In this document: piece by piece, positions 7,484-16,852 of the stretch
How the letters are laid out: each line of letters opens with the position of its first letter
How positions within the stretch are numbered: the stretch's first letter is position 1
DNA from: Alistipes sp.
GTDB lineage: Bacteria; Bacteroidota; Bacteroidia; Bacteroidales; Rikenellaceae
Direction of reading: 5' to 3'
DNA length: 50,926 nucleotides
Assembly: GCA_017483225.1 (NCBI GenBank)
Contig: JAFULF010000008.1
Location: 1 to 50,926, forward strand
Translations under genes and position numbers: made by a program
Notes under the pieces: model-generated
The model's database searches: none
Told to the model about the DNA's origin: nothing
Seen by the model: only the letters and a program-made list of their open reading frames with translations

Positions 7484-8863
7484 TTACTTACCTCCGAGAG
7501 CTACATACAGATTAACCATACCCTGCAACTCCTTGAAGCGGTTCTCCGTGAGCGAGAGTTGGGCATTGAGCAGAGTCTGCTGTGCCACCAACACTTCGAG
7601 GTATGTCGAGGAGCCGTGCTCCATCATCAGCTGTGTACTCTCCACCGCCGCCGCAAGGGACTCCACCTGCTGCTCATAGAGGGTGTGCTTCGTGCGGCTG
7701 GTCTGGCACTGCTCGATGGCGGTATTGACCTCATTGCCGGCATTGAGAAGCGTCTGGCGGAACTGCAACTCCGCCTCCTGCTGCTGCAACTTGGCAATCT
7801 TCAAGCGTGCTCGCAGAGCACCATTCTGGAATATAGGCTGGAAGAGCGACGCTGCAACCGACCAGAGCAGGCTCGCAGGGTTCACTATCGCCGCACCCAC
7901 AGCATTGGTCCAACCGCCACTGCCGGAGAGGGTTATCGAAGGATAGAGCGATGCACGTGCCTCATTGGTTGCGTAGAAGGCCTGCACGAGGTTCTGCTCG
8001 GCAATCTGCACATCGGGGCGTTGCGAGAGCAGGTGCAGTGGCACTCCCGTATAGACCTCCGTCGGGAGGCTCTGCTCGGCGAGGGTAGTGCGCTCTATGC
8101 GCTGTGGCACATCGGCAAGCATTATGGAGATAAAGTTCTCCAAGAGGAACACCTGCTCACGCAGGTCGTGCACCATAGTACATATAGCGTAGTAGTTCGC
8201 CTCCATCTGGCGCACCGATGCCTCATTGCTCATTCCCGCCTCCTTCATCAGGCGCATAGTCTCCACATTCTTGCCCCAGCTCTCCGAGGTCTGCTCGGCG
8301 ATGGAGAGTTGCGCATCGAGCATCAGCAGCATATAGTACATATTGGCCATTGCTCCGACCACCTGCGAGCGTACGGCACGGCTATACGCCTCACTGCCCT
8401 CTACCGCCGCCTTGGCACGACGTTTGGCTGCCGTCAGGCGACCAAAGATGTCGAGTTGCCACGAGGCTGTGATAGGCACCGAGTAGCTCCACTGCTCCTT
8501 GCTGAACCCGAAACTTGCCGCAGCACCATTCGGCGTGAAGGCAAACGAGGGGATGTATGCCAGACGGGCCGCTTTGAGGGCAGCCTCAGCCTCCCCGACA
8601 CGCAGCTGAGCGACACGCACGTCGGTATTACGCACCAGCGCAGAGTCTATGAGTCGTTGCAGAGCAGGGTCGGTAAAGACCTCCTGCCACGGCTTGGTGC
8701 CGAAGTTGGCGACAGAGTCCGCCGCCTCGGCAGCCACGCCACGATAGAGCTTCTCGACGGAGTTCTCGACACCCTCCGGGCGTGAATATTTGGTATAGAG
8801 ACCGCAACTGCTCAACACGAAGCAGAGAGCCACGGCAATAAGCATATTATTGAATCTTCTCAT
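7484..8863 (-). CDS. RND efflux outer-membrane channel lipoprotein (TolC/OprM, NodT family)
   Basis: The 459-residue protein has a lipoprotein signal with lipobox VLSSC (Cys20) and then the typical OprM-type opening (GLYTKYSRPE). The rest contains the two TolC-type repeats of long coiled-coil helices, for example around residues 190-230 and 400-455. PLHLLSQRPDVQIAEQNL (about 255-272) matches the conserved LLxxRPDIxxAE block of the family. It would form the outer-membrane duct of a tripartite drug or metabolite pump. It is the last gene of the operon, 3 nt after the pump gene. Confidence 0.93.
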   Translation of the reverse strand: MRRFNNMLIAVALCFVLSSCGLYTKYSRPEGVENSVEKLYRGVAAEAADSVANFGTKPWQEVFTDPALQRLIDSALVRNTDVRVAQLRVGEAEAALKAARLAYIPSFAFTPNGAAASFGFSKEQWSYSVPITASWQLDIFGRLTAAKRRAKAAVEGSEAYSRAVRSQVVGAMANMYYMLLMLDAQLSIAEQTSESWGKNVETMRLMKEAGMSNEASVRQMEANYYAICTMVHDLREQVFLLENFISIMLADVPQRIERTTLAEQSLPTEVYTGVPLHLLSQRPDVQIAEQNLVQAFYATNEARASLYPSITLSGSGGWTNAVGAAIVNPASLLWSVAASLFQPIFQNGALRARLKIAKLQQQEAELQFRQTLLNAGNEVNTAIEQCQTSRTKHTLYEQQVESLAAAVESTQLMMEHGSSTYLEVLVAQQTLLNAQLSLTENRFKELQGMVNLYVALGGK

Positions 8864-8866
8864 CTT

Positions 8867-11800
8867 CTATTCCTCCTTCTTTGTTCGTAATTCTTTAATC
8901 TCCGCACGGCGAGCCTCGTCGGGGCGTTTCATCTCCGGCGTGGAGAATCGCTCCTGCAAGTGCTGGAATGCCACGAAGAGCACCGGCACGATAAAGAGCA
9001 GTGCCAACGTACCAATGAGCATACCGCCGACAGCACCCGTACCGAGTGAGCGGTTACCATTTGCACCTACGCCCGTGGAGAACATCAGCGGCAACATACC
9101 GAAGACCATCGTGAGGGCGGTCATCAAAATCGGGCGCAGACGCTCCTTGGCAGCCGTAAATGCCGCCTCCTCGATGCTCATACCGCAACGGCGACCCACC
9201 GAGGCATACTGCGTGATGAGGATAGCCGTCTTGGCCAGCAGACCGATGAGCATAATAAGACCCGTTTGCAGGTAGATATTGTTCTCCAAACCGAACATTC
9301 GGGCAAAGAGGAAGCTACCCGCCAATCCGAATGGTACCGAGAGCAACACCGCAAACGGAATAAAGAGGCTCTCGTAGAGCGAGGCGAGGATGATATATAC
9401 CAGAACCAGAATGACCACAAATATAAATACGGTATTGCTCGACGAGCCTGCCTCCTCACGGGTCATACCCGAGAACTCGTAGCCGTAGCCACGAGGCAAC
9501 GTCTGGGCAGCAACCTCGGCAATAGCCTGAATGGCATCTCCCGACGAGTAGCCCGGAGCGGCAGAGCCGTTGACCATAATGGAGTTGTAGAGGTTGAAGC
9601 GTGTAAGGGTCTCCGAGCCATACATCTTGGTCAGGGTTGCAAACTCCGACACCGGAGCCATACCCTGCGGCGTGCGCACATAGGCGTTGTCGAGCGACAG
9701 ACGGTTCTCACGAGAGGTCGGCTCCGCCTGCGTAACCACATAATATACCTTGGTAAAGCGGTTGAACTGCGAGGCATAGACACCTCCGTAGAAGCCTCCT
9801 ATGACACCCAGCACATCACGTGGCGAGATGCCCGCACGCTTACACTTTGCAGCATCGACATCCACCTTGTACTGCGGATAGTTGGAGGTGAAGCCCGTAT
9901 ATGCCATAGCAATCTCCGGGCGGGCGTTGAGCGCACCGAGGAACTCCCCTGTCACACGCTCCAAATTCTCAATGGAGCCTCCCGCTCTATCCTGAATCTG
10001 CATCTCGAAGCCGTTGCTGTTACCGTAGCCGTTAATCATCGCAGGAGCGAAGGCAAAAATCTTGGCATCCTTGATACTCTGCACCATACCCATAAACTTG
10101 CCGATGACAGCGTCGGAGTGCTGCTCGGCGCTTGTTCGCTCATCCCACGGTTTGAGTTTTACGACGCACATACCATACGAGGTACCCACGCCCGAAATCA
10201 TACTGTATCCTGCCGTCTGCGAGTAGGCCGCCACCTCAGGAATGGCCTTAATGACCTGCTCGACCTGCGCCATAACCTCCTTGGTCTGTTCCAGCGAGGC
10301 TCCCGGCGCTGTGGTGACATCCACGAAGACCGTTCCGAGGTCCTCGTTAGGCACCAAGCCCGTCGGCGTGGTCTTCATCATATAGAAGAGTGCCACGCAG
10401 GCAACAACGACCGACAGTGCCACGGCAACCTTGTGGTTGAAGAACCACTTGACACCCGTGATATAGTGTTTGAGCGTAGCATTGAACGACACGGCATAGA
10501 ACTTACGCACACGGCCCAGCACCGAGCGTTGTCCCTCCTCCGAGTTATCAACCGGACGCATAAGCAGTGCGCAGAGTGCCGGACACATCGTCAGCGAGTT
10601 GAACGCCGAGATACCCACCGAGACGGCCATCGTAAGACCAAACTGCGTGTAGAAGGTACCCGTCGTACCGCTCATAAACGACACAGGGATAAACACCGCC
10701 ATAAATACGAGCGTACAGGAGAAGACCGCCGCCGTGACATCCTTCATACCGTCACGTGTGGCGAGCATCGGCGACTTATAGCCGGCATCGAACTTACTCT
10801 GCACCGCCTCAACGATAACGATGGAGTTATCGACCACGGTGCCGATAACCAGCACCAGCGCAAAGAGCGTGAGCAGGTTGATACTCCAACCCATAATCGA
10901 GATGAAGGCGAAGGTACCTATCACAGAAACCAACGTCGAGAATACCGGAATCACCGTAGCACGGAAGTCCTGCAAGAAGAAGAATACCACGAGGGTCACC
11001 AGAATAATCGCTTCGAGCAGTGTCCAGAGCACGTTGGCAATCGAGGCGTAGAGGAAGTCGTTGGTCGAGAACATCATCTGTATATCCATACCCTCCGGCA
11101 TCGAGCGTTTAGCCTCGGCGAGGAAGGCATTCACCTCCTCGATAATCTGCGTAGCATTTGAGCCTGCCGTCTGGAAGACCATACACGAAGTTGCCGGACA
11201 GCCATTTGCCAACTCGGCAAACTCATAGTTGAGCTGTCCGAGCTCAACCTCGGCAACATCCTTCAAGCGGAGCACCTCGCCATTCGGTGTCGAGGCGATG
11301 ACGATATTCTCGAACTCCTCGGCACGCTCCAAACGGCCACGATACTTCATCGTATATTTGAACGGCTGTGGCGAGTTTTCGCCCAGCGCACCCGTTGCCG
11401 CCTCGATATTCTGCTCCGCCAGCACGGCGTTGATATCGGCAGGCACCAGACCATACTGCGCCATAACATCGGGTTTGAGCCATATACGCATCGAGTAGTC
11501 GGCTCCGTATGTAACCACGTCACCAACGCCCTGAATACGCAGCAGCTCCGGCTGGATGTTCACCTTCACGTAGTTCGAGATAAACTTCTCGTCGTAGCGT
11601 TTGTCGGGCGAATAGACCGCAAAAATCTGCAACATACTCGGCTGACGCTTGATGGTCGAGACACCATACTGAATAACCTCGGTCGGGAGCAACGATGTCG
11701 CCTTCGACACTCGGTTCTGCACATTGACCGCCGCCATATCGGGGTCGGTACCCTGACGGAAGTAGATGTATATCTCCGCCATACCGTTGTTGGAGGCGGT

Positions 11801-12043
11801 AGAGGTCATATACATCATATTCTCCACACCGTTAATCGACTGTTCCAGAGGCGCAATCACACTCTTCTGCACCGCCTCGGCATTGGCACCGGGGTAGGTG
11901 GTCATAACCATAACCGTCGGAGGGGCAATATTCGGATATTGCTCCATAGGCAGGTTCAACAGCGAGATGATTCCGAGGAACACGGTGGCCACCGCCGTCA
12001 TTACCGCAAAAATCGGGCGGCGTATAATCGACTGATAATCCAT
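8867..12043 (-). CDS. RND efflux pump inner-membrane transporter (AcrB/MexB-like, HAE1)
   Basis: This 1058-residue proton-driven transporter has the full RND architecture: TM1 near the N-terminus, two large periplasmic loops (about 35-335 and 555-870) and twelve helices. The N-terminal block LPMEQYPNIAPPTV and the TM11 block STGVGANGNRSLGTGAVGG match AcrB closely. In the TM4 proton relay the sequence is VVDNSIVIVE (Asp405-Asn406) where AcrB has two aspartates; the partner lysine is kept (GLLAKTAILI, Lys938). It lies 10 nt after the adaptor gene and 3 nt before the channel gene. Substrates cannot be read from sequence. Confidence 0.95.
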   Translation of the reverse strand: MDYQSIIRRPIFAVMTAVATVFLGIISLLNLPMEQYPNIAPPTVMVMTTYPGANAEAVQKSVIAPLEQSINGVENMMYMTSTASNNGMAEIYIYFRQGTDPDMAAVNVQNRVSKATSLLPTEVIQYGVSTIKRQPSMLQIFAVYSPDKRYDEKFISNYVKVNIQPELLRIQGVGDVVTYGADYSMRIWLKPDVMAQYGLVPADINAVLAEQNIEAATGALGENSPQPFKYTMKYRGRLERAEEFENIVIASTPNGEVLRLKDVAEVELGQLNYEFAELANGCPATSCMVFQTAGSNATQIIEEVNAFLAEAKRSMPEGMDIQMMFSTNDFLYASIANVLWTLLEAIILVTLVVFFFLQDFRATVIPVFSTLVSVIGTFAFISIMGWSINLLTLFALVLVIGTVVDNSIVIVEAVQSKFDAGYKSPMLATRDGMKDVTAAVFSCTLVFMAVFIPVSFMSGTTGTFYTQFGLTMAVSVGISAFNSLTMCPALCALLMRPVDNSEEGQRSVLGRVRKFYAVSFNATLKHYITGVKWFFNHKVAVALSVVVACVALFYMMKTTPTGLVPNEDLGTVFVDVTTAPGASLEQTKEVMAQVEQVIKAIPEVAAYSQTAGYSMISGVGTSYGMCVVKLKPWDERTSAEQHSDAVIGKFMGMVQSIKDAKIFAFAPAMINGYGNSNGFEMQIQDRAGGSIENLERVTGEFLGALNARPEIAMAYTGFTSNYPQYKVDVDAAKCKRAGISPRDVLGVIGGFYGGVYASQFNRFTKVYYVVTQAEPTSRENRLSLDNAYVRTPQGMAPVSEFATLTKMYGSETLTRFNLYNSIMVNGSAAPGYSSGDAIQAIAEVAAQTLPRGYGYEFSGMTREEAGSSSNTVFIFVVILVLVYIILASLYESLFIPFAVLLSVPFGLAGSFLFARMFGLENNIYLQTGLIMLIGLLAKTAILITQYASVGRRCGMSIEEAAFTAAKERLRPILMTALTMVFGMLPLMFSTGVGANGNRSLGTGAVGGMLIGTLALLFIVPVLFVAFQHLQERFSTPEMKRPDEARRAEIKELRTKKEE

Positions 12044-12053
12044 ATCTGCCTCC

Positions 12054-13154
12054 CTACTTTACACGGTCTCCGTTATGCACCAGCGCAACACCTTCGAGCA
12101 GAATCTCGTCGCCGGCAGCCAAGCCTTCGGTAACGATATAGTCTGCCGTGGTGCTCACGCGTGCCACCTCAATCTTGGTCGCCACGGCAAGGCCATCGAC
12201 AACCTTATAGGCATATATCTGGTCCAGAATCTCGAATGTAGCCCTCTTCGGGATGACGATAGCCTGCTCGTATCGCTGTGGGAGCAGGATGTTGCCGGAG
12301 GCTCCGCTGTGCAGGGTACGGCCCTTGTTCGGGAATACGGCACGAACACTCACGCTACCTGTCGAGGCGTTGATTACACCGCTGATGGACTCGATACGTC
12401 CCTTGTGGGCATACTCCTTGCCATTGTTGAGCAGGAGCGACACCTCCGGAAGCGATGCGAGCACCTTATCCATCGAGCCGCACTCGGCGATAAGGTCGAG
12501 CAGGGCATTCTCGCCAATGGAGAAATATACGTACATCGTCGAGTTGTCCGACACGGTGGTCAGAGGCTGTGGCAACTGTGGCGACACGAGCGTACCGACA
12601 CGGAACGGAATCGTGCCCACAACGCCGTCGGCAGGGCTCTTGACCATCGTATAGGAGTAGTTATTCGAAGCATTTATCTGGGCAGCCTTCGCCTGTGCCA
12701 ACTGCGCCTTGCAGGTTGCTAGCGTATTTTTGGCCGTCTGCAACTCGAACTCCGACACAACACCTCGGTCGAAGAGCTTCTGCTTGCTCTTGGCTACGAG
12801 GTCGGCAGTAGCCACGGCAGCCTCCGCCGCCTCAACATTGGCATCCGCCATCTTCAATGCCGCATCAAAAGGCACCTGGTCGATGACAAAGAGCGACTCG
12901 CCACGACGAACAACCTGACCCTCCTTGACACACACCTTGGTAATGGTACCCGACACCTGTGGGAAGATGTCGATATCCTGACGACCACGAATCGAGGCCG
13001 AGTAGCGCTGCGAGGTGGTCACATCCTGCGCCGCAAGAGTAAGGGTCTCATAGTGTCGCACCTGTTGCTGCTGCTCCGTACCGGCGCAACCCAACAATGC
13101 AACGCAACAAGCGACCAGTGTCGATTGCTGCAAAAACGAAATAACTTTCTTCAT
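12054..13154 (-). CDS. RND efflux periplasmic adaptor (membrane fusion protein)
   Basis: This 366-residue AcrA-type adaptor is anchored by a lipoprotein signal with lipobox ALLGC (Cys23). A split lipoyl domain flanks an alpha-helical hairpin (about 85-150), and PQVSGTITKVCVKEGQVVRRGE (about 66-87) is the first lipoyl half. It couples the inner-membrane pump to the outer-membrane channel. It is first in a three-gene operon (adaptor, pump, channel) transcribed leftward and diverges from an AraC-type regulator. A weak GACCTTTG (13183-13190, minus) could be its -7 element. Confidence 0.93.
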   Translation of the reverse strand: MKKVISFLQQSTLVACCVALLGCAGTEQQQQVRHYETLTLAAQDVTTSQRYSASIRGRQDIDIFPQVSGTITKVCVKEGQVVRRGESLFVIDQVPFDAALKMADANVEAAEAAVATADLVAKSKQKLFDRGVVSEFELQTAKNTLATCKAQLAQAKAAQINASNNYSYTMVKSPADGVVGTIPFRVGTLVSPQLPQPLTTVSDNSTMYVYFSIGENALLDLIAECGSMDKVLASLPEVSLLLNNGKEYAHKGRIESISGVINASTGSVSVRAVFPNKGRTLHSGASGNILLPQRYEQAIVIPKRATFEILDQIYAYKVVDGLAVATKIEVARVSTTADYIVTEGLAAGDEILLEGVALVHNGDRVK

Positions 13155-13278
13155 AGATTTTCTAACCTTGTTTTAACGTCGGCAAAGGTCCGAAAAATGT
13201 TCGATTCGGGAGAATACAATTTTTCCTCAAAAGTTTTCATTTTCTCCTCCACAACCCCTACTTTTGCAGAAAAACACA

Positions 13279-13286
13279 TATCTTTG
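13279..13286 (+). promoter_or_regulatory. Promoter -7 element of the AraC-type gene (TATCTTTG)
   Basis: Exact TAnnTTTG match 21 nt before the ATG at 13308, inside the 153-nt region between this gene and the divergent efflux operon. It supports starting the regulator at 13308 rather than at the distant in-frame ATG at 13053 inside the adaptor gene. Confidence 0.55.
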
Positions 13287-13307
13287 TGTTCAAAAGCGGA
13301 ACAGAAT

Positions 13308-14177
13308 ATGCAATTTGATAACAACACTCCCGACTCCTCGGCCATACACTTCTCGCCATATCGACAGATTGAGGTGAGCGTGTCACTGCGTGCCGACGGA
13401 CAACTCGACGATATGCCCTCCAACAGCAGCAACGCAGGCTTTGTGCTTGTCTGTCAGAGTGGTACGGCGACCTTCGAGTTTCTCCACGAGAGGCACCACA
13501 TCACTCCGAGAGATATAATCGTCGTATTCCCCGGCGACAAGTTCGACCTCCGAGACTTCTCGTCGGACTTCTCCGCCTCGTGGGTGTCGTTCTCGCCCGC
13601 AGTGGGCGACGAGGTGCTGTACAACTTCCCAAACTCCTTCTTCAAGCACCTTGTTGAGCATCCCGTGTACAATTTGGCGAACACCGAGGAGTACAACCTG
13701 CGCCTGCGATACCTGCAACTGATACATACTCACCTGTCAGACCGAGAGAATGTCTGTCGATACGAGATTGTCGGCAACCTGCTGCGCATCCTCTTTATGG
13801 AGATATACAACCGTGTAGTGCGCAACTTCCGCATCAACACCACCGAGCCGAAGCGCCGTCGTCGCCTGCTCGACGAGTTTATGAATCTGCTGGTGACACA
13901 CCCGCAGCGAAGGGATGTCGCCTACTTCGCCGAGAGCCTCTGCATCAGCCCGAAGTATCTCTCGCAGATTGTGCGTGAGGGTACGGGCTTTGCCGCCAAG
14001 GAGTTTATCGACCGCAACACCATAACAGAGATAAAACAGCTGCTGCGCACGGCCGACCTCTCAATTAAGGAGATAGCCGAAAGACTTGATTTCCCGAACA
14101 ATAGCAACCTCTGCCGATTCTTCAAGAGCCGCACGGGGATAACCATCTCGAAGTTCAAGCAGCAGGTGCGGAGTTAG
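13308..14177 (+). CDS. AraC-family transcriptional regulator
   Basis: This 289-residue regulator has an N-terminal cupin-like sensing domain (about 20-160) and a C-terminal double helix-turn-helix. The second domain runs from RRDVAYFAESLCISPKYLSQIVREGTG (first HTH) to LSIKEIAERLDFPNNSNLCRFFKSRTGITISKFK (second HTH plus the conserved AraC signature end). An extension to an ATG at 13053 is open but overlaps the neighbouring gene antisense and passes through the promoter, so I reject it. Its divergent position 153 nt from the efflux adaptor suggests that it controls that operon, probably in response to a small molecule. Confidence 0.9.
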   Translation: MQFDNNTPDSSAIHFSPYRQIEVSVSLRADGQLDDMPSNSSNAGFVLVCQSGTATFEFLHERHHITPRDIIVVFPGDKFDLRDFSSDFSASWVSFSPAVGDEVLYNFPNSFFKHLVEHPVYNLANTEEYNLRLRYLQLIHTHLSDRENVCRYEIVGNLLRILFMEIYNRVVRNFRINTTEPKRRRRLLDEFMNLLVTHPQRRDVAYFAESLCISPKYLSQIVREGTGFAAKEFIDRNTITEIKQLLRTADLSIKEIAERLDFPNNSNLCRFFKSRTGITISKFKQQVRS

Positions 14178-14276
14178 CGCAACGCACTCCGCCACACCCG
14201 GCAGCACGGACCGCATTGCTACGTTAATTTTACGTTAATATTTGCGGCAGGGGTTTTCTTATTGACAAATTGCGCT

Positions 14277-14284
14277 TACATTTG
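14277..14284 (+). promoter_or_regulatory. Promoter -7 element of the phosphate transporter gene (TACATTTG)
   Basis: Exact TAnnTTTG match ending 27 nt before the ATG at 14312. Confidence 0.5.
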
Positions 14285-14311
14285 TAGTTAGAAAACTCAA
14301 ATTTATAGACA

Positions 14312-16576
14312 ATGATAGAACTCTACATTGCTGTTGTGGCGGTCCTCGCCATCCTCGCAGTTTCGGGACTCTACGTAGGAGTTACCAACGATGCTGTGAA
14401 CTTCCTCAACTCGGCTATCGGCAGCAAAGCTGCCAAGATGCGCACGATTCTCATCGTGGCCTCGGTCGGTATCATCATCGGCGCTATGACTTCCAGCGGT
14501 ATGATGGAGGTGGCACGAAACGGTATGTTCAACCCCGGACTCTTCACCTTCAAGGAGGTGATGTTGCTCTACGTGGGTGTGATGATTGCCAATGTCGTGC
14601 TGCTTGACCTCTACAACTCGCTCGGACTGCCGACCTCTACCACCGTGTCGCTGATTTTCTGTCTGTTAGGCTCTGCCGTGGCTGTCTCGCTCTACAAGAT
14701 TGCCACCGACGATGCTGTGACATTCAGTATGCTCGGCGAGTATATCAACACCTCACGTGCTATGGGTATCGTCTCGGCGATTCTGCTCTCGGTGGTGCTG
14801 GCATTCGTCTGCGGTACTATCCTTATGTACATCTCACGTGTGATATTCTCGTTCCGGTATGTCAAGATGATGCGATACCTCGGTGCTGCGTGGTGCGGAC
14901 TGTCGCTCACCTCGATTGTCTATTTCGCCCTCTTCAAGGGTTTGAAGAACATCCTTAAAGGTAGCGCCTTCATCGGCTGGATTAACGACAACCTGCTGCT
15001 TGCCCTCTTTATCTGCTGGGCGGTCTGCACACTGATACTCTTCTTCCTGCAAATCTTCCGTGTGAACATCCTGCGAATCACCATCCTCGCCGGAACATTC
15101 TCGCTGGCATTGGCATTTGCGGGTAACGACCTCGTAAACTTTATCGGCGTGCCTATCGCAGGCTTCGATGCCTTCTCCTATGCCAAGGGTGCCGACGGTA
15201 TGAACGAGGGTATGCTTATGGAGGCCCTCAACAAACCTGAAACGGCAAACATCCTCTACATTCTGGCGGCGGGCCTCATTATGGTTATAACCCTCTGGAC
15301 ATCGAGCAAGGCTATGCACGTCTCCGAGACCGAGTTGTCACTCTCGGCACAGGGCGACGACGTGCAGCCACAGCACTCCTCGTCACTCTTCTCTCGTACA
15401 CTGGTGCGTGGTACGCTTGGTATGGTGAGATTCTTCGACCGAGTGACCCCACAGCGTGTCAAGACCTTCGTGGAGTCACGCTTCGAGTGGGCAGATATAG
15501 AGTGTAGCGGTGCACCATACGATATGATTCGTGCAACGGTGAACCTCACCACATCATCCCTGCTCATCGCCCTCGCAACGTCGCTCAAACTGCCACTCTC
15601 GACCACCTACGTATGCTTTATGGTGGCTATGGGTTCGTCGCTTGCCGACCGTGCTTGGGGCCGTGAGAGTGCCGTATATCGTATTACGGGCGTGATGACC
15701 GTCATTATGGGTTGGTTCGTCACCGCTATCGGCGGCTTCCTTATCGCTCTGGTGGTGGGTCTGCTGCTGATGTGGGGTGGCTGGATTGCCTTCGGCCTGC
15801 TGACAGCACTCTGCCTCTATATGCTGGTACACAGCAACGTGGCTGCTGCCCGCAAGCAGAAGCAGAAGGATGAGGGCAAGAAGGACGAGACCGCCTCGAT
15901 GGAGCTCTCCGCCGGCGAGAATGTTGCCGACAACGTCGTTACCTTGGTAAGCTCGACAATCAAGAGCTCAACACACATCTACAACCGCACGGTTATCGCC
16001 CTGATGAAGGAGAACCGCAAGGCTCTGAAAGAGTTGCTCGCAGAGGCCAATGAGGCCTATGAGCGCATCAACATTTTGAAGTACTCGGTGGCATCCACCC
16101 TGCGCCGTGCCTACGAGACAGACCTCAACCTCGCACTCTACTATGTGCAGATGATTGACTACCTGAACGAGATGACCAAGTCGATGACCCACATCGTGCG
16201 CCCTGCCTTCGAGCATATCGACAACAACCACGAGGGTCTGACCCGCTCGCAGAGCGAGGACCTTATCGCCATCAATAGCGAGGTGGATATCATCTACTCA
16301 CGCATAATATATATGGTCACAAGCAACGATTATAGCGACATCGACAACGTGCTTGATATGCGTGACGAGTTATTCCGCCGCATCGCCGACCTCACCAAGT
16401 CGGAGTTGGCCCGCATCTCCAACGGAGAGTCCAACTCGAAGTCGGGAATGCTCTATATGGGCATCCTCGGCGAGACCAAGACGCTGGTGCTCCAATCCCG
16501 CAACCTGCTCAAATCGCAGCGTCGCTTTATGGAGCAGACGGGTCGCAATATGCGCCGCCCCGTAAGCCGTATGTAG
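14312..16576 (+). CDS. Pit-family inorganic phosphate transporter with C-terminal PhoU-like helical domain
   Basis: This 754-residue membrane protein belongs to the PiT family of cation-coupled phosphate symporters. The inverted-repeat signatures are visible as GVTNDAVNFLNSAIGS (about 24-39) and GNDLVNFIGVPIAG (about 270-283), each with its own TSTT-type helix (LPTSTTVSL; LPLSTTYVC). About ten to twelve membrane helices end near residue 515. A charged linker leads to a soluble helical domain (about 545-754) resembling PhoU, which could gate the channel. It is larger than the roughly 500-residue E. coli PitA because of this domain. It is transcribed alone. Confidence 0.88.
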   Translation: MIELYIAVVAVLAILAVSGLYVGVTNDAVNFLNSAIGSKAAKMRTILIVASVGIIIGAMTSSGMMEVARNGMFNPGLFTFKEVMLLYVGVMIANVVLLDLYNSLGLPTSTTVSLIFCLLGSAVAVSLYKIATDDAVTFSMLGEYINTSRAMGIVSAILLSVVLAFVCGTILMYISRVIFSFRYVKMMRYLGAAWCGLSLTSIVYFALFKGLKNILKGSAFIGWINDNLLLALFICWAVCTLILFFLQIFRVNILRITILAGTFSLALAFAGNDLVNFIGVPIAGFDAFSYAKGADGMNEGMLMEALNKPETANILYILAAGLIMVITLWTSSKAMHVSETELSLSAQGDDVQPQHSSSLFSRTLVRGTLGMVRFFDRVTPQRVKTFVESRFEWADIECSGAPYDMIRATVNLTTSSLLIALATSLKLPLSTTYVCFMVAMGSSLADRAWGRESAVYRITGVMTVIMGWFVTAIGGFLIALVVGLLLMWGGWIAFGLLTALCLYMLVHSNVAAARKQKQKDEGKKDETASMELSAGENVADNVVTLVSSTIKSSTHIYNRTVIALMKENRKALKELLAEANEAYERINILKYSVASTLRRAYETDLNLALYYVQMIDYLNEMTKSMTHIVRPAFEHIDNNHEGLTRSQSEDLIAINSEVDIIYSRIIYMVTSNDYSDIDNVLDMRDELFRRIADLTKSELARISNGESNSKSGMLYMGILGETKTLVLQSRNLLKSQRRFMEQTGRNMRRPVSRM

Positions 16577-16597
16577 CCGAGGGGAGGGGAAACGAAG

Positions 16598-16633
16598 AGA
16601 GCGTGTCCAACAAGTGTTGGACACGCTCTTTGT
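16598..16633 (+). terminator. Intrinsic terminator of the phosphate transporter gene
   Basis: A perfect 14-bp stem (AGAGCGTGTCCAAC and its complement) with a short loop is followed by TTTGTTTGTT, about 20 nt after the stop codon. Confidence 0.8.
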
Positions 16634-16648
16634 TTGTTGTTGAGCAAC
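16633..16648 (+). repeat. 16-bp direct repeat, left copy
   Basis: TTTGTTGTTGAGCAAC occurs here and again, identical, at 16801-16816, on either side of palindromic repeat copy B and a short CCTTA-rich stretch. It could be a duplication made when the block inserted, or part of the repeat itself. Confidence 0.65.
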
Positions 16649-16764
16649 AGTAAAGGCTGTTAAAGGTTATTAAAGGATATTAAGGGAAACGAAGACTATT
16701 TATGGTGAGGTTGTACGACTCCGCCAGCGTATTGCGCAACATTAACAACCCTTAAACTTCTGCG
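16643..16764 (+). repeat. TTAAG/CTTAA palindromic intergenic repeat, copy B
   Basis: Same design as copy A: AGCAACAGTAAAGG start, TTAAAGG units, a GGTTGTACGACTCCG core, a TTGCGCAACATTAACAACCC right arm and an AAACTTCTGCGC end. The right arm is shorter than in the other copies. A CCTTAATTAACCTT/GACCTTACTTGAC tract follows at 16770-16800 and has relatives near 29890, 30060, 41770 and 48740. Confidence 0.7.
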
Positions 16765-16800
16765 CCCAACCTTAATTAACCTTATTCGACCTTACTTGAC

Positions 16801-16816
16801 TTTGTTGTTGAGCAAC
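16801..16816 (+). repeat. 16-bp direct repeat, right copy
   Basis: Identical to 16633-16648. It ends 37 nt before the stop codon of the convergent ROK kinase gene. Confidence 0.65.
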
Positions 16817-16852
16817 GACAACGCAGCCTTGTCGAAACCCTCTTTGAGAGTG

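Noticed and set aside
7466-8785. A 439-codon open frame antisense to the outer-membrane channel gene
   Set aside because: The sense frame has the OprM/TolC motifs and lipobox; the antisense frame is His/Leu/Arg-rich shadow sequence.
9266-11161. A 631-codon open frame antisense to the RND pump gene
   Set aside because: It lies wholly within a clearly conserved gene on the other strand and has no promoter or family match; GC-rich codon usage leaves the opposite strand open.
13053-13307. An 85-residue N-terminal extension of the AraC-type regulator
   Set aside because: It would begin inside the divergent adaptor gene and cross the -7 promoter element at 13279; the conserved protein begins at 13308.
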